From Phyto melanocephala (taxonomy: Eukaryota > Arthropoda > Insecta > Diptera > Rhinophoridae): a stretch of DNA of 64,000 nt. The notes beneath the pieces were generated by a model. It saw only the letters and a list, made by a program, of their open reading frames with translations, made no database searches and was not told the DNA's origin. Of the stretch, positions 1 through 12,022 are shown piece after piece (the first letter of the stretch is position 1; every line of letters starts with the position of its first letter). The stretch spans positions 125,760,833 through 125,824,832 of the forward strand of contig OW799233.1 in NCBI GenBank assembly GCA_941918925.1. Direction: 5' to 3'. The position numbers and the translations under genes are program-made.

Positions 1-324
1 AAGTTTTATATAATAATATTTAACTTTTTTTTATAATGTACTTTTCTTGCAATATTTTTTTAAGGTCTCTTCTACTTTGTTTTCTAATATAATTCTACTT
101 GTATGGTTTTTTTATTTAAATAATTTAAATAATTGAATAAACTTAAAACAAACTATCACAAAATCAAATACTTAAAAATCATAAATAAAAAAAAAAAATT
201 AACAAATTAATTAAAAAATATGTTTTAAAATTAATATTAATAAAATTTAATTTCGTTTAATATAAATATTTTTCTTCAACATTTTGTTTTCATTTATTTT
301 TAAAAATATAATTGTTGTTTTAAT
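1..324 (-). terminator. ANKRD50 3' UTR with candidate poly(A) signals
   Basis: This AT-rich stretch follows the stop codon on the minus strand. AATAAA on the minus strand occurs at 298-293 (27 nt after the stop) and at 116-111. Which one is used cannot be told from sequence. Confidence 0.45.
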
Positions 325-505
325 TTACATTTGACTTTCTTTGCGCCACTGGAAAGTTCCGGATTTAACACCAATACTTGATGAGCCCTGACCACTGCTT
401 GAGAGTATATTATTTGTACGCCGTATTAATTGGGCAGCAGAATCGAAGCGGCTGCGTATTAAACGCATTGCAGGGTTTGTCGTAATGCCGCTACGTTTAC
501 TTTTG
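325..505 (-). CDS. ANKRD50: ANKRD50 terminal coding exon 6
   Basis: The acceptor is ttctattttag|CAAAAG at 507-506. In phase 2 it encodes SKSKRSGITTNPAMRLIRS... and ends ...WRKESQM-stop (TAA at 327-325). KRSGITTNP resembles KRNGIMTNP near the C-terminus of vertebrate ANKRD50, which is what identifies this short exon. Confidence 0.85.
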
Positions 506-3500
506 CTAAAATAGAAAAATTAAAAAAGAAAAGATTTTTAAAAATGTGGAAGAAGAAATAGTATAAAATTATATTATAAAGTTTAAAAGTTTAGAATCGG
601 CTTATGTTTTATTTTTAAATAAATTCCTAAGTCTATAGGAAGGAGGTTTTTTAAATTTAGTTAACTAGCTAAAACCTAACTGCGTCACTAAATGAAAACG
701 TTATAAGAAATATACCAACAACAAAGTTATTACGATAAAATATTAGGATTCTCGGTATTATCGTTATTCATATATATCTACAAACATCATGATTTGTGGG
801 CACGTATGTAAACAATAAAGTTAGCCGGGCAAAAGATATTAAATAAAATATTATTGGTATGACCATTCTCCAGTTGTAAAAAATTAGCAAATACGTTGTT
901 TGGAAGCTACAGCGTCCTCTGTATTTAATTTTTCCCTAGACAATATACATAAATAAACGCAATTTACCGACAAAATAATTCCCAAATTTTGTTAAGACTC
1001 TCGCTACGTTACCGAATTATGCGATAACAAATATCAATATACTAGCCAAACCCGGCGCGAGTTGCTACGCCCCTTAATGAATCAATTTGCATTCTGAATT
1101 TTTATTGAATATCAAGTGCAAAAACCTAAAAACTATAATTTTTTTTATGGGCGTGGCACTGCCCACTTTTCTAAATACGAAACTGTATAGTTATGACAAC
1201 TCAATATGTGTGCAAAGTTTTAGAAAAATCGGTCCAGTGCAAGTACCCCAAAATGATACCTATTTTTTAATGGGCGTGGCACTGGCCACTTTTCTAATGA
1301 CGAAAGTGTAAAGTCATGACAGCTCAGTATTTTCGCAAAGTTTCAGAAAATTCGGTCCAGTGCAAGTAGCTAAAACTGATAACTAATTTTTTATGGGCGT
1401 GGCCCCGCCCACTTTTTCAATCACGAAATTATAAAGCCATGACAGTTCAATATGTGTGCAAAGTTTCAGAAAAATCGGTCCAGTGCAAGTACCTCAAAGT
1501 TAAAACTTTTTTAGGGGCGTGGCCCCGCCCACTTTTCTTATCACGAAATTATTTAGTCATGACAGCTCGATATGTGTGCAAAGTTTCAGAAAAATCGGTC
1601 AAGTGCAAGTAGCTAAAACTGATAACTAATTTTTTATGGGCGTGGCCCCGCCCACTTTTTTTCATCCATAAACACTCCCCGGTATGTGTACAACAACTTA
1701 CCAAAGTTTGAGCCCGATCGGTTTTACAGTTTCAGAGTCTATAGCTAACACACACACACACACACAGAGTTTCACTTTTATATATATAGATTTAACGTTG
1801 TACGAGAGGGTGTGGCTCCAAAAATTTTCAAAAAACTTTCACTTGTGGTGCTCATAATTTTTTTTTCTGAAAGCTTCTGAATAGGGGAGTTGATTAAGCA
1901 ATGTCCGCAATCCAAGCATTGGATATTGGATTGGATTTAGAAGTAACCATAAATTGCACAGACCTGTATGTGGTATCCATCTATTTTAGAAATATTCGGG
2001 AATAAATTGCTATTAAAATATAGTACAATCGCACCATAACTTTCTGAGATATGAGCATATAAAGATGATTGCCTCTATTTTTCCCCTTATTTTTAAAGCA
2101 AAAACTAATATTTTCCAGTCCAAGAATACTTTATAGATACCTTTGTTACTATTTATACATAGCATATGTCTCTTAAAAAATCAGTGAAAAATTTTGAACC
2201 AATCGGTCACTAATAGGTGAAGTTATAAGCAAAATACACTTCACCATCATGTACATAGGTATAATGCCACATCGTAGCTTAACCTATATTTCATGTTATA
2301 CACCATTTTTCTTTATTATTTCCCACGCCATCCTTGATTTTGAATTTTTACGTAGTTAACTGTATTCTACTAGTCAAGCCCTTTAATTTGATATCCATAT
2401 TGATGGGGTTAAAAAAATTTGATCCGCCATATTGGATTTTACAGTTTTTACAGTACAATTCAAATTGACGGCAGTAATGTTAAGTACTCTAATTTAATTG
2501 TTTAATAAGCTCTTGTTCTTTTTTCTTTCGTTATGCCAAAACAACAAAACCATAAACAATTGAAATATGGTAACATTGCTGAGAGAGTGAGTGTATTAAA
2601 ATTAGGGCATTACAAAAAAACTTATTATTATTATTATTGCTTCGAAAAATTTGGCCCAATTTTTAGTTACATATATTGGTACTGAGTATATAGCAAATGA
2701 GTGTCTAGTAAACAAATAAAAAACAAAATTACCTTGATGAACTGGCTTGATTCTCTTTAAGATTACCCAATATAATACGCATATGAGTATCACGTGCAAA
2801 ATGATTATCGGGTAATATGGATTTACTACCAGAACCGGCACCCGATGTACCAGCACCAGCACAATCATCAATATTATTGATAGAGGGCAATTGTCCAGGA
2901 GAACTCAACTCACTGCTGGGAGAATGGGGTGGTGTAGCATATAATGGTGACATGCATTCCATGTCATAAAGATCAGCCTCATTGCTAGCCATATAAGAAG
3001 CTGCAAAAAGAAAAATACATTTTTTTAATAAGAATTATAATCATAGCAGAGTACATGTAGTAAATACAAATGTGATCAAAATCTTTACTAACCCATTTGA
3101 TGTTCATTAAGATCGGGGAGAATTTGTGAATGCCTTTGGTGAGCTGAATTTTTGTGAGCCATTGATGTTGAGGCTGAGTTGTGTTTAGCATTAACCATTG
3201 GAGAGTTGTGAACAAACGGGTTGTTGCGAGAGCTAAGTTTGGTTTGGCGCTGCAATTGTTGTGTAAATGTAAGAGGTGCCTATTTAAAACGGTAGAGTAA
3301 ATTTTTAATAAACAAAATAAATTGTTAGGAATTCAACTACTTACATCGTTACTACTGCCTGTTGATTGACTAGATATAACACTTTTACGTTTGTGTAAAC
3401 TGCTGGTATCCGATTGCATTGTATTTTGATAGAAATTATTTGAACTGTGTGTTGAACTGGATGCATTCAGTATACTGGGTGGAGCCATATTATTATTAAC

Positions 3501-6500
3501 CGTAGCCGTAGTGGCGGCCGAACAAACTGATGATGCTGAGGCATGCGGTGGGAATGGGGATGATGTTAAATTGCCTACACTTAAGTTAGCATGAGCTGGT
3601 ATAGATGGCGGCTGGTCAGGTGAACGTAACATGTTCGCATGATGAAATTTCCCCTCCATAGGATTGTTACATTCATCTAAAGATTAAAGAGAAGTCATGA
3701 GTAAACAGTTATAAAATTTTTTTAATAGACAAACTTACTTTTGGTATAGTTATCAAAAATCTTCAATATATTTGTGCGATTTGACTTTGCTGCCAATTTG
3801 ATTGGTGTGCGGCCGCAATGATCAGATTTATAGGGATTGGCGCCATACTTTAAAAGCGCTATGACGCACTTTTCATGGCCTTCTTGAGCTGATATGCCCA
3901 GACCTGTAGCGCCCTGTTTGCAGGCGTGATCAGCCAAGGCTCCAAAGTAGAGTAAAATATTCATAACATCATGATTTCCTTGCCAGGCACATGAGTGTAA
4001 TGGCGTGCGTGCTTCCAAATCCATAGCATTAACATCAGCATTACCTTAAGATTGGAGCAAAAAGAAAATATTAATAAAAAACTATTTTCTTTTGCTTTAA
4101 TGCATTTAAAACTCACCTAATGTTATTAACATTTTGACCATATCAGCATGTCCCTGCCAAGCAGCTACATGTAGGGCGGTGCGTCCCTCACTGTCACTAA
4201 TATTAACATTGACATCTGTGAACTCCAATAGATATTTCACCATGTCTAATTTATTTTCCAAAGCAAGAATATATAAAGTAGTACGGGAGTCAGCATCTTT
4301 AGCATTAACATCACAATTATATTTCAAAAGATATTGAACCGTCTCCAAATGTCCTTCGAGACAAGCTAATCGAAAAGCCGTCTTGCCATCGTGAGCCTTT
4401 TGATCGACAAATGCTGCATGGCACCCTAGCAATACCTGAACACATTTTGTCCTACCCTCTTGAGCGGCCAAATGTAATGCTGTCTTTCCTTCATTATCAC
4501 ATTCATCAATTTTGGCACCTGATTCTAGTAATTGCAAACAAACTTCATGAAAACCTTCAAAAGCGGCATAGTGAAGTGGCGTCCAGCCAGCATTGTCACG
4601 ATGGGTCTCGTCAAGGCCACGATCTAATAGTTGGCGTACAGTTTCTATGTTACCCTGAGCAGCAGCAATACTAAGAACTGTACGTCCCTCAGAATCCATG
4701 CAGTCTATGCCACAGCCCCAGAATAGTAGAAATTTGACAACATTAGCATGACCAGCAGTACAAGCAGCCCACAAGGGTGTTCTGCCCATAAAGTCAGCTA
4801 AATCGGGATCGGCACCATTTTCAAGCAATAGTTCACAAACCTCAGCGTTTCCTTCGAATGAACTGACTAAAAGAGGAGACATGCCATCATTGTCTAGCTG
4901 GTCGGTATTAGCACCATGTTCTAAAAGTGTGGAAATGACTTTGCTGTAACCCGAGGAGCCACATAGAGCCGCCACACATAAAGCACTGCGACCATCCAAA
5001 TCAAGATGATTGACATTGGCCCCATTTTCCAACAGTATCTCTACAATGTCATAATGACCCATATAGGAGGCCGCTATCAGTGAGGTACGTCCTTGGCGAT
5101 CAACTGAGTTAACATCGGCACCATGTTCTATTAGTATTTTTAAAATGTCTTCATGGCCACTCCAAGCAGCCGCCCTCAAAGCAGTGCGTCCTTCCTTGTC
5201 AGCCAAATCAATTTTACAAGCTGGATGAGCTATTAGTAATTTTACAACCTCGGTGTGACCACCCCACGAGGCTGATCTCAAAGGAGTCCAACCATCTCGA
5301 TCAGCATGATTTACATCAACACGTTTCATGCGACCAGTGCCATCGTTACAAGGTTGAGAAAAGTTAAGCAACAGTTTTACCACTTCCAAATGTCCATTAC
5401 GTGAAGCTATATTTAAAGCTGTCTGGCCATTGTAATCCTCGATTTCTAAATCTATGGGACCTTTACAGGCATTTAAAGCTCGTTCCAATAGCAAATGGTT
5501 GCCATCGTTTGCTAAGATGTGTATTAAAGCTTTGCCCTTATGCAATTCCAAACGATTGGAATCGGAGAGTTGATGCAGTGTAGATGAGGCATTATCATCC
5601 TGGCTTTCAAGATGTGGCTCACTTTTCTCAGAAGGACTGGTGGGTCGTTGTGTCTCTAAAATACACGACCGTTCACTGGATATCAATAGATCGGCTAATT
5701 CAAAATCTATATTTTGAGACTTTTCAGAAAGTTCAGGCGACATTAACGAAGATTCACAAGATGTTTGTGTGTCTGCATTATTTATGCCTGTCTCAATGAG
5801 TAATTTTAAAATTTTACCATCAGTCGGCAAGCTGGGCTTAAAAAAGTCACATAAAATCTGCGAAAATTCATCACCCAATTCATTGTTCAAAAAGTTCTCA
5901 ATCATATTGCGGGTTTTAGGTAAAAAGTTGGGATCATTTTTAAAATCCATTTCACATTGAGAACAACAGTTTAAGTGGTTGGTATAGAAGCAGTCATTTA
6001 AATTGAGACGTGATTCCAACAGCATTAATATCAAATCCAAGTCAATGCTACGATTGGTAAGATACTCTCCCGACTTAATGAGGTGATAGATAAACTTACG
6101 CACCGTATTTGCACACAGAGTCTCTGACACCAGCAAATAATACATTGAGATCATGACATGTCCTTCGTTGACATCGCATATAAATTTCTTGGTTGCAAAT
6201 TTTACATCTACCAACCAATCCGAAAAAGAGTTATGGAATATCTTTAGTTTTTGCTGGTCACTATCGTAGAGTAGAATATTCTTCATTAACAGTAAACGTT
6301 TTTCAAACTCCTCATTGTCAATAGTATAGTTGTGGGTTCTTAGGCAGTTGAAAAGAAAAAGTTTATCTACATAACCAGACGAGGCCAGCAACACATTGAG
6401 AAGTGGTCTGATTTTCATGTATTGTTTTTTATTGAAGGATTTCTGACATATATATAAATACAAGCCATTCAGAGTGCAGGGTATTAATTTTATTTCTCGA

Positions 6501-9457
6501 AAACTGAAAAAGTTCTCCTTGATGCCATTTAAAACTTTTTCCAAATACAGTATGCAACCATTTGATTTAATATAGAGTTGATGCAAGGATTCTATTATCT
6601 CCTTCGTCAACATAATGCTATCTTTAAAATCAGAGTTCAGTCTGTTGATGATATATTCCTGCACATCTTTAACCACATGAGATTTGCGCAAATCATCCAA
6701 AGTGATCTTCTTAAAGCCAGTAAACATTTTTGTTATTTGCTTAGTTTGCTTTTTAGTGGTGCATACCAAGAATAGCCATTTTGGAAAGAGATGTATATGG
6801 TTAGATAATAATTCAGCCACATTACGACTTTTATGGGTAGTGGCATTACCACGACCTCCCTTTAAGGTAGAAATTAAGTTGCCCTCATTGATGTAGTTTT
6901 CATCTATAGAATCGATCAGCAGCAGTAGAGCCGTTTTGGGAGGTGTTAATTCCAAAAGTGGAAATAGTAAAGCTTTCTTAAAACACTCATCTGGATTTTT
7001 TTCTATATTATCGACAGTCAAGCACTCAAATATCTCCGGATTTGAAAGTAACATTTCATAATAACCGTCAGCTATAACAGTGCGGCAACTTTTATTCTTG
7101 GGCAAGGGTGGGGGTAAAGTATTTAGGGACATAGGTTCTTCTTCATCCATAGGCAGGGACATTTCAGTTCCCTTACCATTAATCGACAAATCAAAGTCCA
7201 TTAAATTGTTATCAGTATAACTATCGCCTAGTTTGTCGCCTTTTATTTTATGCTTTTCGTTGTTTTCTTCCATTTCCTTACTTTCCGCAGTCGTTGTCTC
7301 TTTTCGCTGATTTTGTAACTGCGACTCTTCAAAGTCTTTATCGGCTTCTGGTTTATCCTCGTTGTCTTGTTTTTCATCTGTGTCAGATTTTACATCTTCA
7401 TTGTTATCACCATCTGCTTCAATGGCCTCTTGAATTTCCTGTTTTAGATCTTCACTTATGACCGTTGCTATATCTTCTCCGCCTCCTTGCTGGGGTACCC
7501 TTGCTGAACTGTTGCTTGTGGAATTGACATGCTTAACGGGAGAAGCTGCAGCCCCAGGTCTTGTTAGTTTAATGGGAATTTTTGATTTTTTTCCAGGGCT
7601 AGTTTTACTCGAAGAAGAAAATGAATGTTCCTCATCCTGTTTTCTAAACTTTTCCGTGTCATTATCTTTGTTTTCCTCAAAATCTCCGGTCTTTGGTTTA
7701 TGTTTAGCTCCCTTGGGAGGATGAGTGCCGTAGCTGTGATTTTCTTCTATTTCAGGCTCGTTGAAATATTGTTCAGGTGCTGGCTCCGATTTTTGTCGTA
7801 AGAGTTGTAAATTATCTGCCTTTTTGCTAGTGGAAGTGCAACGATCCTGAAAGTTGTCTAATTCGGAAAAATCACATTCCTTAGCTCCTCTCTTCAGCTC
7901 GGCTATAAGAATATCTTCAGCATTTTCATCTAGAGAAATATTATTCATAGCCTCATCGAGTTTAGATTCTTGTTGCTGTACCTCGTCCTGGAGAAATGAG
8001 AAACCCTCATCAATAATTCGCTGTGATTCATCTTTGGCAATTAGCGAAGAGTGACTTAGTATTTGCAGTACCAATTTACGTATAAATAACGATAGACTAT
8101 GGCATTCAGGATTTTGTGATTCAATTAAGTAGCACGCCAGTAATTTTCGATTTAAAATACCCTTAGTGCCTGAGTTACCATTTAGTATAGCCTGACAAAT
8201 GGAAGTTTTACCAGAACCATTGGAACCCAATACTAAGCAGCCGTTATAGGTAGAAGATGATATGACTGAAGCTTTTGCACGAGCCGACATAAATTGTGAG
8301 GGTCCTGCAAAGGGCTCATTTTTACTACTACCCACAGCTCCCAAAATTCCAGGCATAGATTTTTTGCCAGCTGTACGCTGTTCCAAACACATGGCTATCT
8401 TTTTCAAAACCCATTCACGATTAATATAAACTTTGGCTTCAAAGCGCTGGTGGGAACTGTAGTGATGATGCACTACTTGCTGATTGCCATTGACTACAAA
8501 GCCATTAACTATCTTATCAGGTGATATTTTCTTTTGCATTAAAACTTCCAAGTTATCGGAGGTCTCCTCAAGATTACGATCCATGTTGCCAGCGCCCTCT
8601 AGAGCAGCCTCCATTTCATCTTCTGGATCAACACTACGTCGTGATAATTCCACTGGAAAATTTTGCTGCACTAATTTCGCAAAATGTTCTTCTCTGGCTA
8701 AATTGGAAAAACTAGAATTCGGGCAATCTTTGCCAGACATTTCCATTTTCTTGTGGAGCTGAGTAGTGTCTTTTAGAAAATTTAATATGCGACGGTCTTC
8801 TAGCTGGTGACTAATGGCAACTGCACTATTACCACTGGTGGTGGGTAAAGGTATTCCCTGATTGGTGTACATATTACTGGAGGTACAACCTGAATCGGGT
8901 TCATCATCTAAATCGGTAACCGGTATAGAGTTACCATTACGATTGCTGTTATTCAAACGATTACTGTCACGTGTATTTAATTGTTTGTAGTCCATTATGT
9001 TGGTCAGTTTTAAATCACTCGTTGCATTAACTTCATTTACGGCTCTGGCTGTGGGAGCCGAGGGCTGCTGTAATCTGCTACGTTCGCCACTCTTATAACG
9101 ATCTGATTTTCTAAGCGGTGTAGCATAAATCATTTCCTTGGGCATTTGTCCACCGGAAAAATGTTTACCGCTGCTCTGGTGATGTTTATTATTTGGTGTC
9201 GAATTCGAATTTAAGTTCGAATTAACATTTACATTCGAATTGGCAACATTTAAATGAGCACTTTGATTACTTATGTTATTCAGCAGCAATTGCTGCGAAA
9301 GAGCTTTATTCGAGTTTATATTATTCGAGATGGAGTTGGTTGCTTGTACATTTTTTTGTTGCTGCATTTTACGTACAGACTCATTAAACATGGCCTGACA
9401 TGGTAAATTTTCATAAATGTCATTACGTAAACGATCGTTATCTTTATGTTTAGACAT
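325..9457 (-). CDS. ANKRD50: ANKRD50-like ankyrin-repeat P-loop NTPase (six coding exons)
   Basis: The spliced coding sequence is 9457..4117, 4044..3739, 3676..3345, 3279..3093, 3000..2733 and 505..325. The exon lengths sum to 6,615 nt, exactly 2,205 codons including the stop, and all five junctions have GT...AG with matching phases. Residues 408-418 carry a P-loop (GSNGSGKT), and a Walker B-like LLLLIDSIDE lies near 841-850; an acidic low-complexity stretch separates them. From about residue 1300 to 1880 there are about 19 ankyrin repeats whose order and wording follow vertebrate ANKRD50 (for example SEGRTVLSIAAAQGN, DNAGWTPLHYAAFEG, TLYILALENKL). Serine- and asparagine-rich sequence follows, then a C-terminal exon with the motif KRSGITTNP. 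Mammalian ANKRD50 works with SNX27-retromer in endosome-to-plasma-membrane recycling; that role here is inferred from family membership. The ATG at 9457 has an in-frame stop just upstream. TANC-type proteins share the architecture but fit less well. Confidence 0.9.
1042..1790 (-). mobile_element. Helitron-like non-autonomous element H1
   Basis: Read on the minus strand it starts TCTATATATATAAAAGTG after an A and ends GGGTTTGGCTAG before a T. This is the Helitron pattern (5' TC, 3' CTRR, insertion between A and T, no target duplication). It shares both ends and the internal monomers with the elements at 30480-31305 and 33090-33640. It lies in the last intron of the ANKRD50 gene in the same orientation. 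Confidence 0.75.
1148..1700 (-). repeat. About 123-bp minisatellite inside H1
   Basis: Five monomers begin at about 1148, 1271, 1394, 1514 and 1637 (the GGGCGTGGC box), a spacing of 120-123 bp. Each has GGGCGTGGCnnnGCCCACTTT, then a segment containing CATGACAG and AAATCGGTCCAGTGCAAGTA. A (CA)n run at 1748-1767 sits at the element's 5' side. Confidence 0.85.
1791..2732. repeat. Degenerate CGGC-family pieces in the last ANKRD50 intron
   Basis: The stretch 1860-2070 resembles the minus-oriented right-hand module of the CGGC family (CTGAAAGCTTnTGAATAG and AACTTTCTGAGATATGAGC). The stretch 2235-2445 resembles, in the opposite orientation, the unusual module of the copy at 57325-58161 (TCAAGCCCTTTAATTTGATA). 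The rest, 2450-2732, is AT-rich with nothing recognised. Confidence 0.6.
2733..3000 (-). CDS. ANKRD50: ANKRD50 coding exon 5
   Basis: The acceptor is tctttttgcag|CTTCTT. Joined to exon 4 it gives ...QMASYMASNEADLYDMECMSPLY and continues to ...KENQASS. The donor TCAAG|GTAATT is at 2732-2731, phase 2. Without splicing the frame ends at 2729. The exon is followed by a 2.2 kb intron holding a Helitron. Confidence 0.87.
3093..3279 (-). CDS. ANKRD50: ANKRD50 coding exon 4
   Basis: The acceptor is ttttaaatag|GCACC in phase 0. The exon is open for 62 codons plus one base and contains LTFTQQLQRQTKLSSRNN, which resembles the LSFTEQIQQ segment of vertebrate ANKRD50. The donor is ATGG|GTTAGT (GT at 3092-3091). 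Its reading frame has no initiator of its own; it is supported by phase agreement on both sides and by the family resemblance. Confidence 0.82.
3345..3676 (-). CDS. ANKRD50: ANKRD50 coding exon 3 (Ser/Asn-rich linker)
   Basis: The acceptor ctttag|ATGAATG follows a pyrimidine-rich tract. The exon continues the frame as TKNECNNPMEGK and runs through serine-, threonine- and proline-rich low-complexity sequence to ...GSSND. The donor ACGAT|GTAAGT is at 3344-3343, phase 0. No folded domain is visible. Confidence 0.88.
3739..4044 (-). CDS. ANKRD50: ANKRD50 coding exon 2 (last ankyrin repeats)
   Basis: The acceptor is ...cttaag|GTAATG. Joined to exon 1 it restores GNADVNAMDLEARTPLH, a normal ankyrin junction. 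The exon encodes the last two and a half ankyrin repeats, including KQGATGLGISAQEGHEKCV, which matches the corresponding repeat of vertebrate ANKRD50. The donor AAAA|GTAAGT is at 3738-3737, phase 1. Confidence 0.9.
4117..9457 (-). CDS. ANKRD50: ANKRD50 coding exon 1 (NTPase and most ankyrin repeats)
   Basis: This is the largest exon, 1,780 complete codons plus one base. It starts at MSKHKDN and ends at ...MLITLG. The donor on the minus strand is TTAG|GTGAGT (GT at 4116-4115), leaving phase 1. Reading on past the donor gives two codons and a stop, so splicing is needed. The asparagine-rich N-terminus (to about residue 100) and the acidic stretch (about residues 500-790, rich in E, D and K) are probably disordered. 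The region between the NTPase and the ankyrin block has the cysteine/leucine-rich character of the STAND-type NTPases. Confidence 0.92.
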
Positions 9458-9607
9458 TATGTAAACTACTATGTATTAACTTAATTTTAAGATAAATCTT
9501 TGGTTTGTAGGCTTAAAAGGTTTTTCTTTATTATGGTTTAAGATTTAAGTTTCTATGTATAATCGATTTCTAGCAGTCGTTTTACATTGTTCGATTGTTG
9601 AGTTTGT
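9458..9607 (-). other. ANKRD50 5' UTR exon
   Basis: A strong minus-strand acceptor, cttttttacttacag|ACAAAC, lies at 9609-9608. It would start a 150-nt noncoding exon segment contiguous with the start codon at 9457. This implies at least one more upstream exon and an intron running to higher coordinates. Confidence 0.55.
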
Positions 9608-10660
9608 CTGTAAGTAAAAAAGTTAAAATTTACTAATTAATTAAGGGAAATTTATTAAAAAACAATGTAGAGTTATTTCAATGTTTGAAGAGTCCAAAAA
9701 ATTTACTGATTTATTTTGCTCTACAAAAATTATTTTGATGTTAAACAAATTTATAGACAATTGTACCGTTTAATGTTAAATATGATTTCATTTTGTTTAT
9801 TCTCTTTTTAGAAATTTATTTTTCTTTTTTTAGTTCTATTTTCTATTATTAAAAATGTTAAACAAGTCAGTCAAACAATTGACCCTATTTTGACCTCTTT
9901 GTTGTAAAATATAAAAACATAAAACAAGAATTAAGTATGTTATTTTTTTATACCATTTCTTTCTATTATTTTGCACTTGTATCTATTCATTTGTGTAGTG
10001 TCTGCAGCAGCGATGCCAGAATGAAGATTTTACCTTAATTTTCAGGATTTCTGAATCAAAAGAAGATTTTTGGATCTTTTTTTTCAAAATTAAGATTTTT
10101 GAAATTTAGTTGGTTAACATTTATATTAAATTTATTTACCTATGTTAATTTGACATTATCTCAATAAAATAAAATAATAACGCTTTGTAAATAAAGTCAC
10201 ATTAAAATTTGGCAAATATTTGCTTAAAAAAGTGTGACCACTTTTTATTAAATAATTATTCAATGTTATGTGATTCCTTTAACACCGAATACATATTTTT
10301 AAAACATATAAAAAATTGGTTTAAATTAGGAACAAATTTAATCAATAGACATTTATTTATTAAGGGTTAAATTCTGTGGCTTGGAGCTAAAAGGGCCAAT
10401 GTCAAACTATTTACTTTTGAGAAAATTGGAATTGAACTTTAACTTTTATAGGTGCTTTCACAGTGACATTGAAGCGATTAATAATTCATTATTAAAATAT
10501 TGTATACTTTTTCGTAATGAACTTTTATTGTTGGAAATCCAGCAAAATTCTTGCTAATGTAACGGGATTTTATTATTTTACTTTTATTAGTTTACTTTAT
10601 TGATTTCTTCTCGTTTAATTTATTATTTTTCAGGAAAAAGTGAGAAAATACGTAATTTAG
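9608..10660. other. AT-rich non-coding stretch upstream of ANKRD50
   Basis: No open frame or repeat end could be recognised. A weak match to the outer right end of the Tc1-like element (TGTTGGAAA) lies near 10532 and could mark its left end, but I am not confident of it. Confidence 0.4.
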
Positions 10661-12022
10661 CTGGAAAAATTAATAGAACCGTTTTTTAAAATCGTGTTTA
10701 AATAAAAAATAAAGAAACTTATTACATGAAATCATGAAATATTTAGAAGTGGTAAAAATTAAATAAAAATAATTTGTTTTAGAACATTTGCAAAATTTTC
10801 GTGTTGAGTGTGTGTTTTAAATCGTTTAAAAAATGGGTCGAGGTGTTCATACCACTGATTCTGAAAGAAATGTTATCCTTAAGTTAAAATTTGATGGCTT
10901 ATAACTTGGAAAAATAGCCCAAATAATGAAGTGTTCGAAACATAAAGTATTTAACGTGATTCACTATACAAAAAATATTGAAACTAAAGGAAGAAAGAGG
11001 AAAACGTCCACGCGTTTTGATAAAATTTTAGTACGTAATTTCAAAAAAAACCCTTTTGAGTCATCTAATGGGCTTAAAAATATACTATATGCTCCAGTAA
11101 CAAGCCGTACTATAAGAAACAGGCTCCAAGAGGCTGGACTTATGGGTCGAAGTCCAAGGTTAGTAACTCTTTTAAGTAAAAAAATATACAAAAAAGGTTA
11201 TAATTTGCCAGACAACACCAAAGTCGCAAAAATTGGAACAACGTGCTGTGGTCTGATGAGACAAAGATAGATTTGTTTGGATCAGACGGAAAATGTTTTG
11301 TATGTCGCCCTGCCAATAAAGAGTTTGATCCAAAATACAGAAAAAAGTCAGTCAAACATGGCGGCAAGTCTCTAATGATATGGGGATGTTTTTCAGCGTC
11401 TGGCGTTAATCCAATTTACCTAGATATACTACAGAGCAAAATGCTCCCATTTGCTGAGGAGGAAATGCAATTGAAGTGGGAGTTTATGCAAATTTTGGTT
11501 TCAGCAAAATCAAGTTCCTGTAATGCAATGGCCATCACAATCACCTGACTTAAATCCCATTGAACATCTATGGGGAGTACTTAAAAATAAGATTGGAATG
11601 TTTAAATCTAAAAATAAGCAACAAATGTGGAGTAAAATTCAGGAAGCTTGGTATTTAATTTCTCCTGATATTTGTGCTAATCTTGTTGGTTCAATGAATA
11701 GGCGGTGTCAAGAAGTTATTAAAATGAAAGGAGCCTCAACCAAATATTAAGATAGTATTAGGATTTGATGGTAAAATTTAACAAAAACTTATTTTTTCCG
11801 CAAAATATTAAACGTTTCTATAATTTTTTCCAGGCTTATATTCAAAATATACAATATTTTCAAGAATAAACCATAATTAACTTATTTTTTTTATATGTTT
11901 AATAGACAATGAAGATACCTTTAAGTTTATGGATATACCTTTTTTTATTTACTTAAAAATAAAAAAATGCTTAAGGAAATAATAAAAATTTTATGCGTTT
12001 CTATTATTTTTTCCAACACTGT
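10661..12022 (+). mobile_element. Tc1-like DNA transposon relic
   Basis: The element encloses a broken DDE transposase. A subterminal inverted repeat is visible: CTGGAAAAATTAATAGAACC at 10661-10680 is the inverse of the sequence at 11811-11833, with few mismatches. A third related copy, at 11995-12022, ends in the Tc1-type CACTGTA. The right side therefore has two direct copies about 180 bp apart, as in the IR/DR class of Tc1 elements. The outer left end was not found with confidence. Confidence 0.7.
10833..11750 (+). pseudogene. Tc1-like transposase, broken
   Basis: The frame starts at MGRGVHTTDSERNVILKL, hits a stop at 10902-10904, and continues in the same frame through a helix-turn-helix region to VTSRTIRNRLQEAGL. 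A frameshift falls between about 11215 and 11250. The first catalytic aspartate region is present (WSDETKI), as is the third (SPDLNPIEHLW, glutamate retained). The second catalytic aspartate has been lost: FQQNQVPV joins directly to QWPSQSPDL, implying an internal deletion of about 25 residues. It cannot encode active transposase. Confidence 0.85.

Noticed and set aside
4134..8762. Plus-strand open frames opposite the large ANKRD50 exon
   Set aside because: They are shadows of a strongly supported minus-strand coding exon and have no family character.
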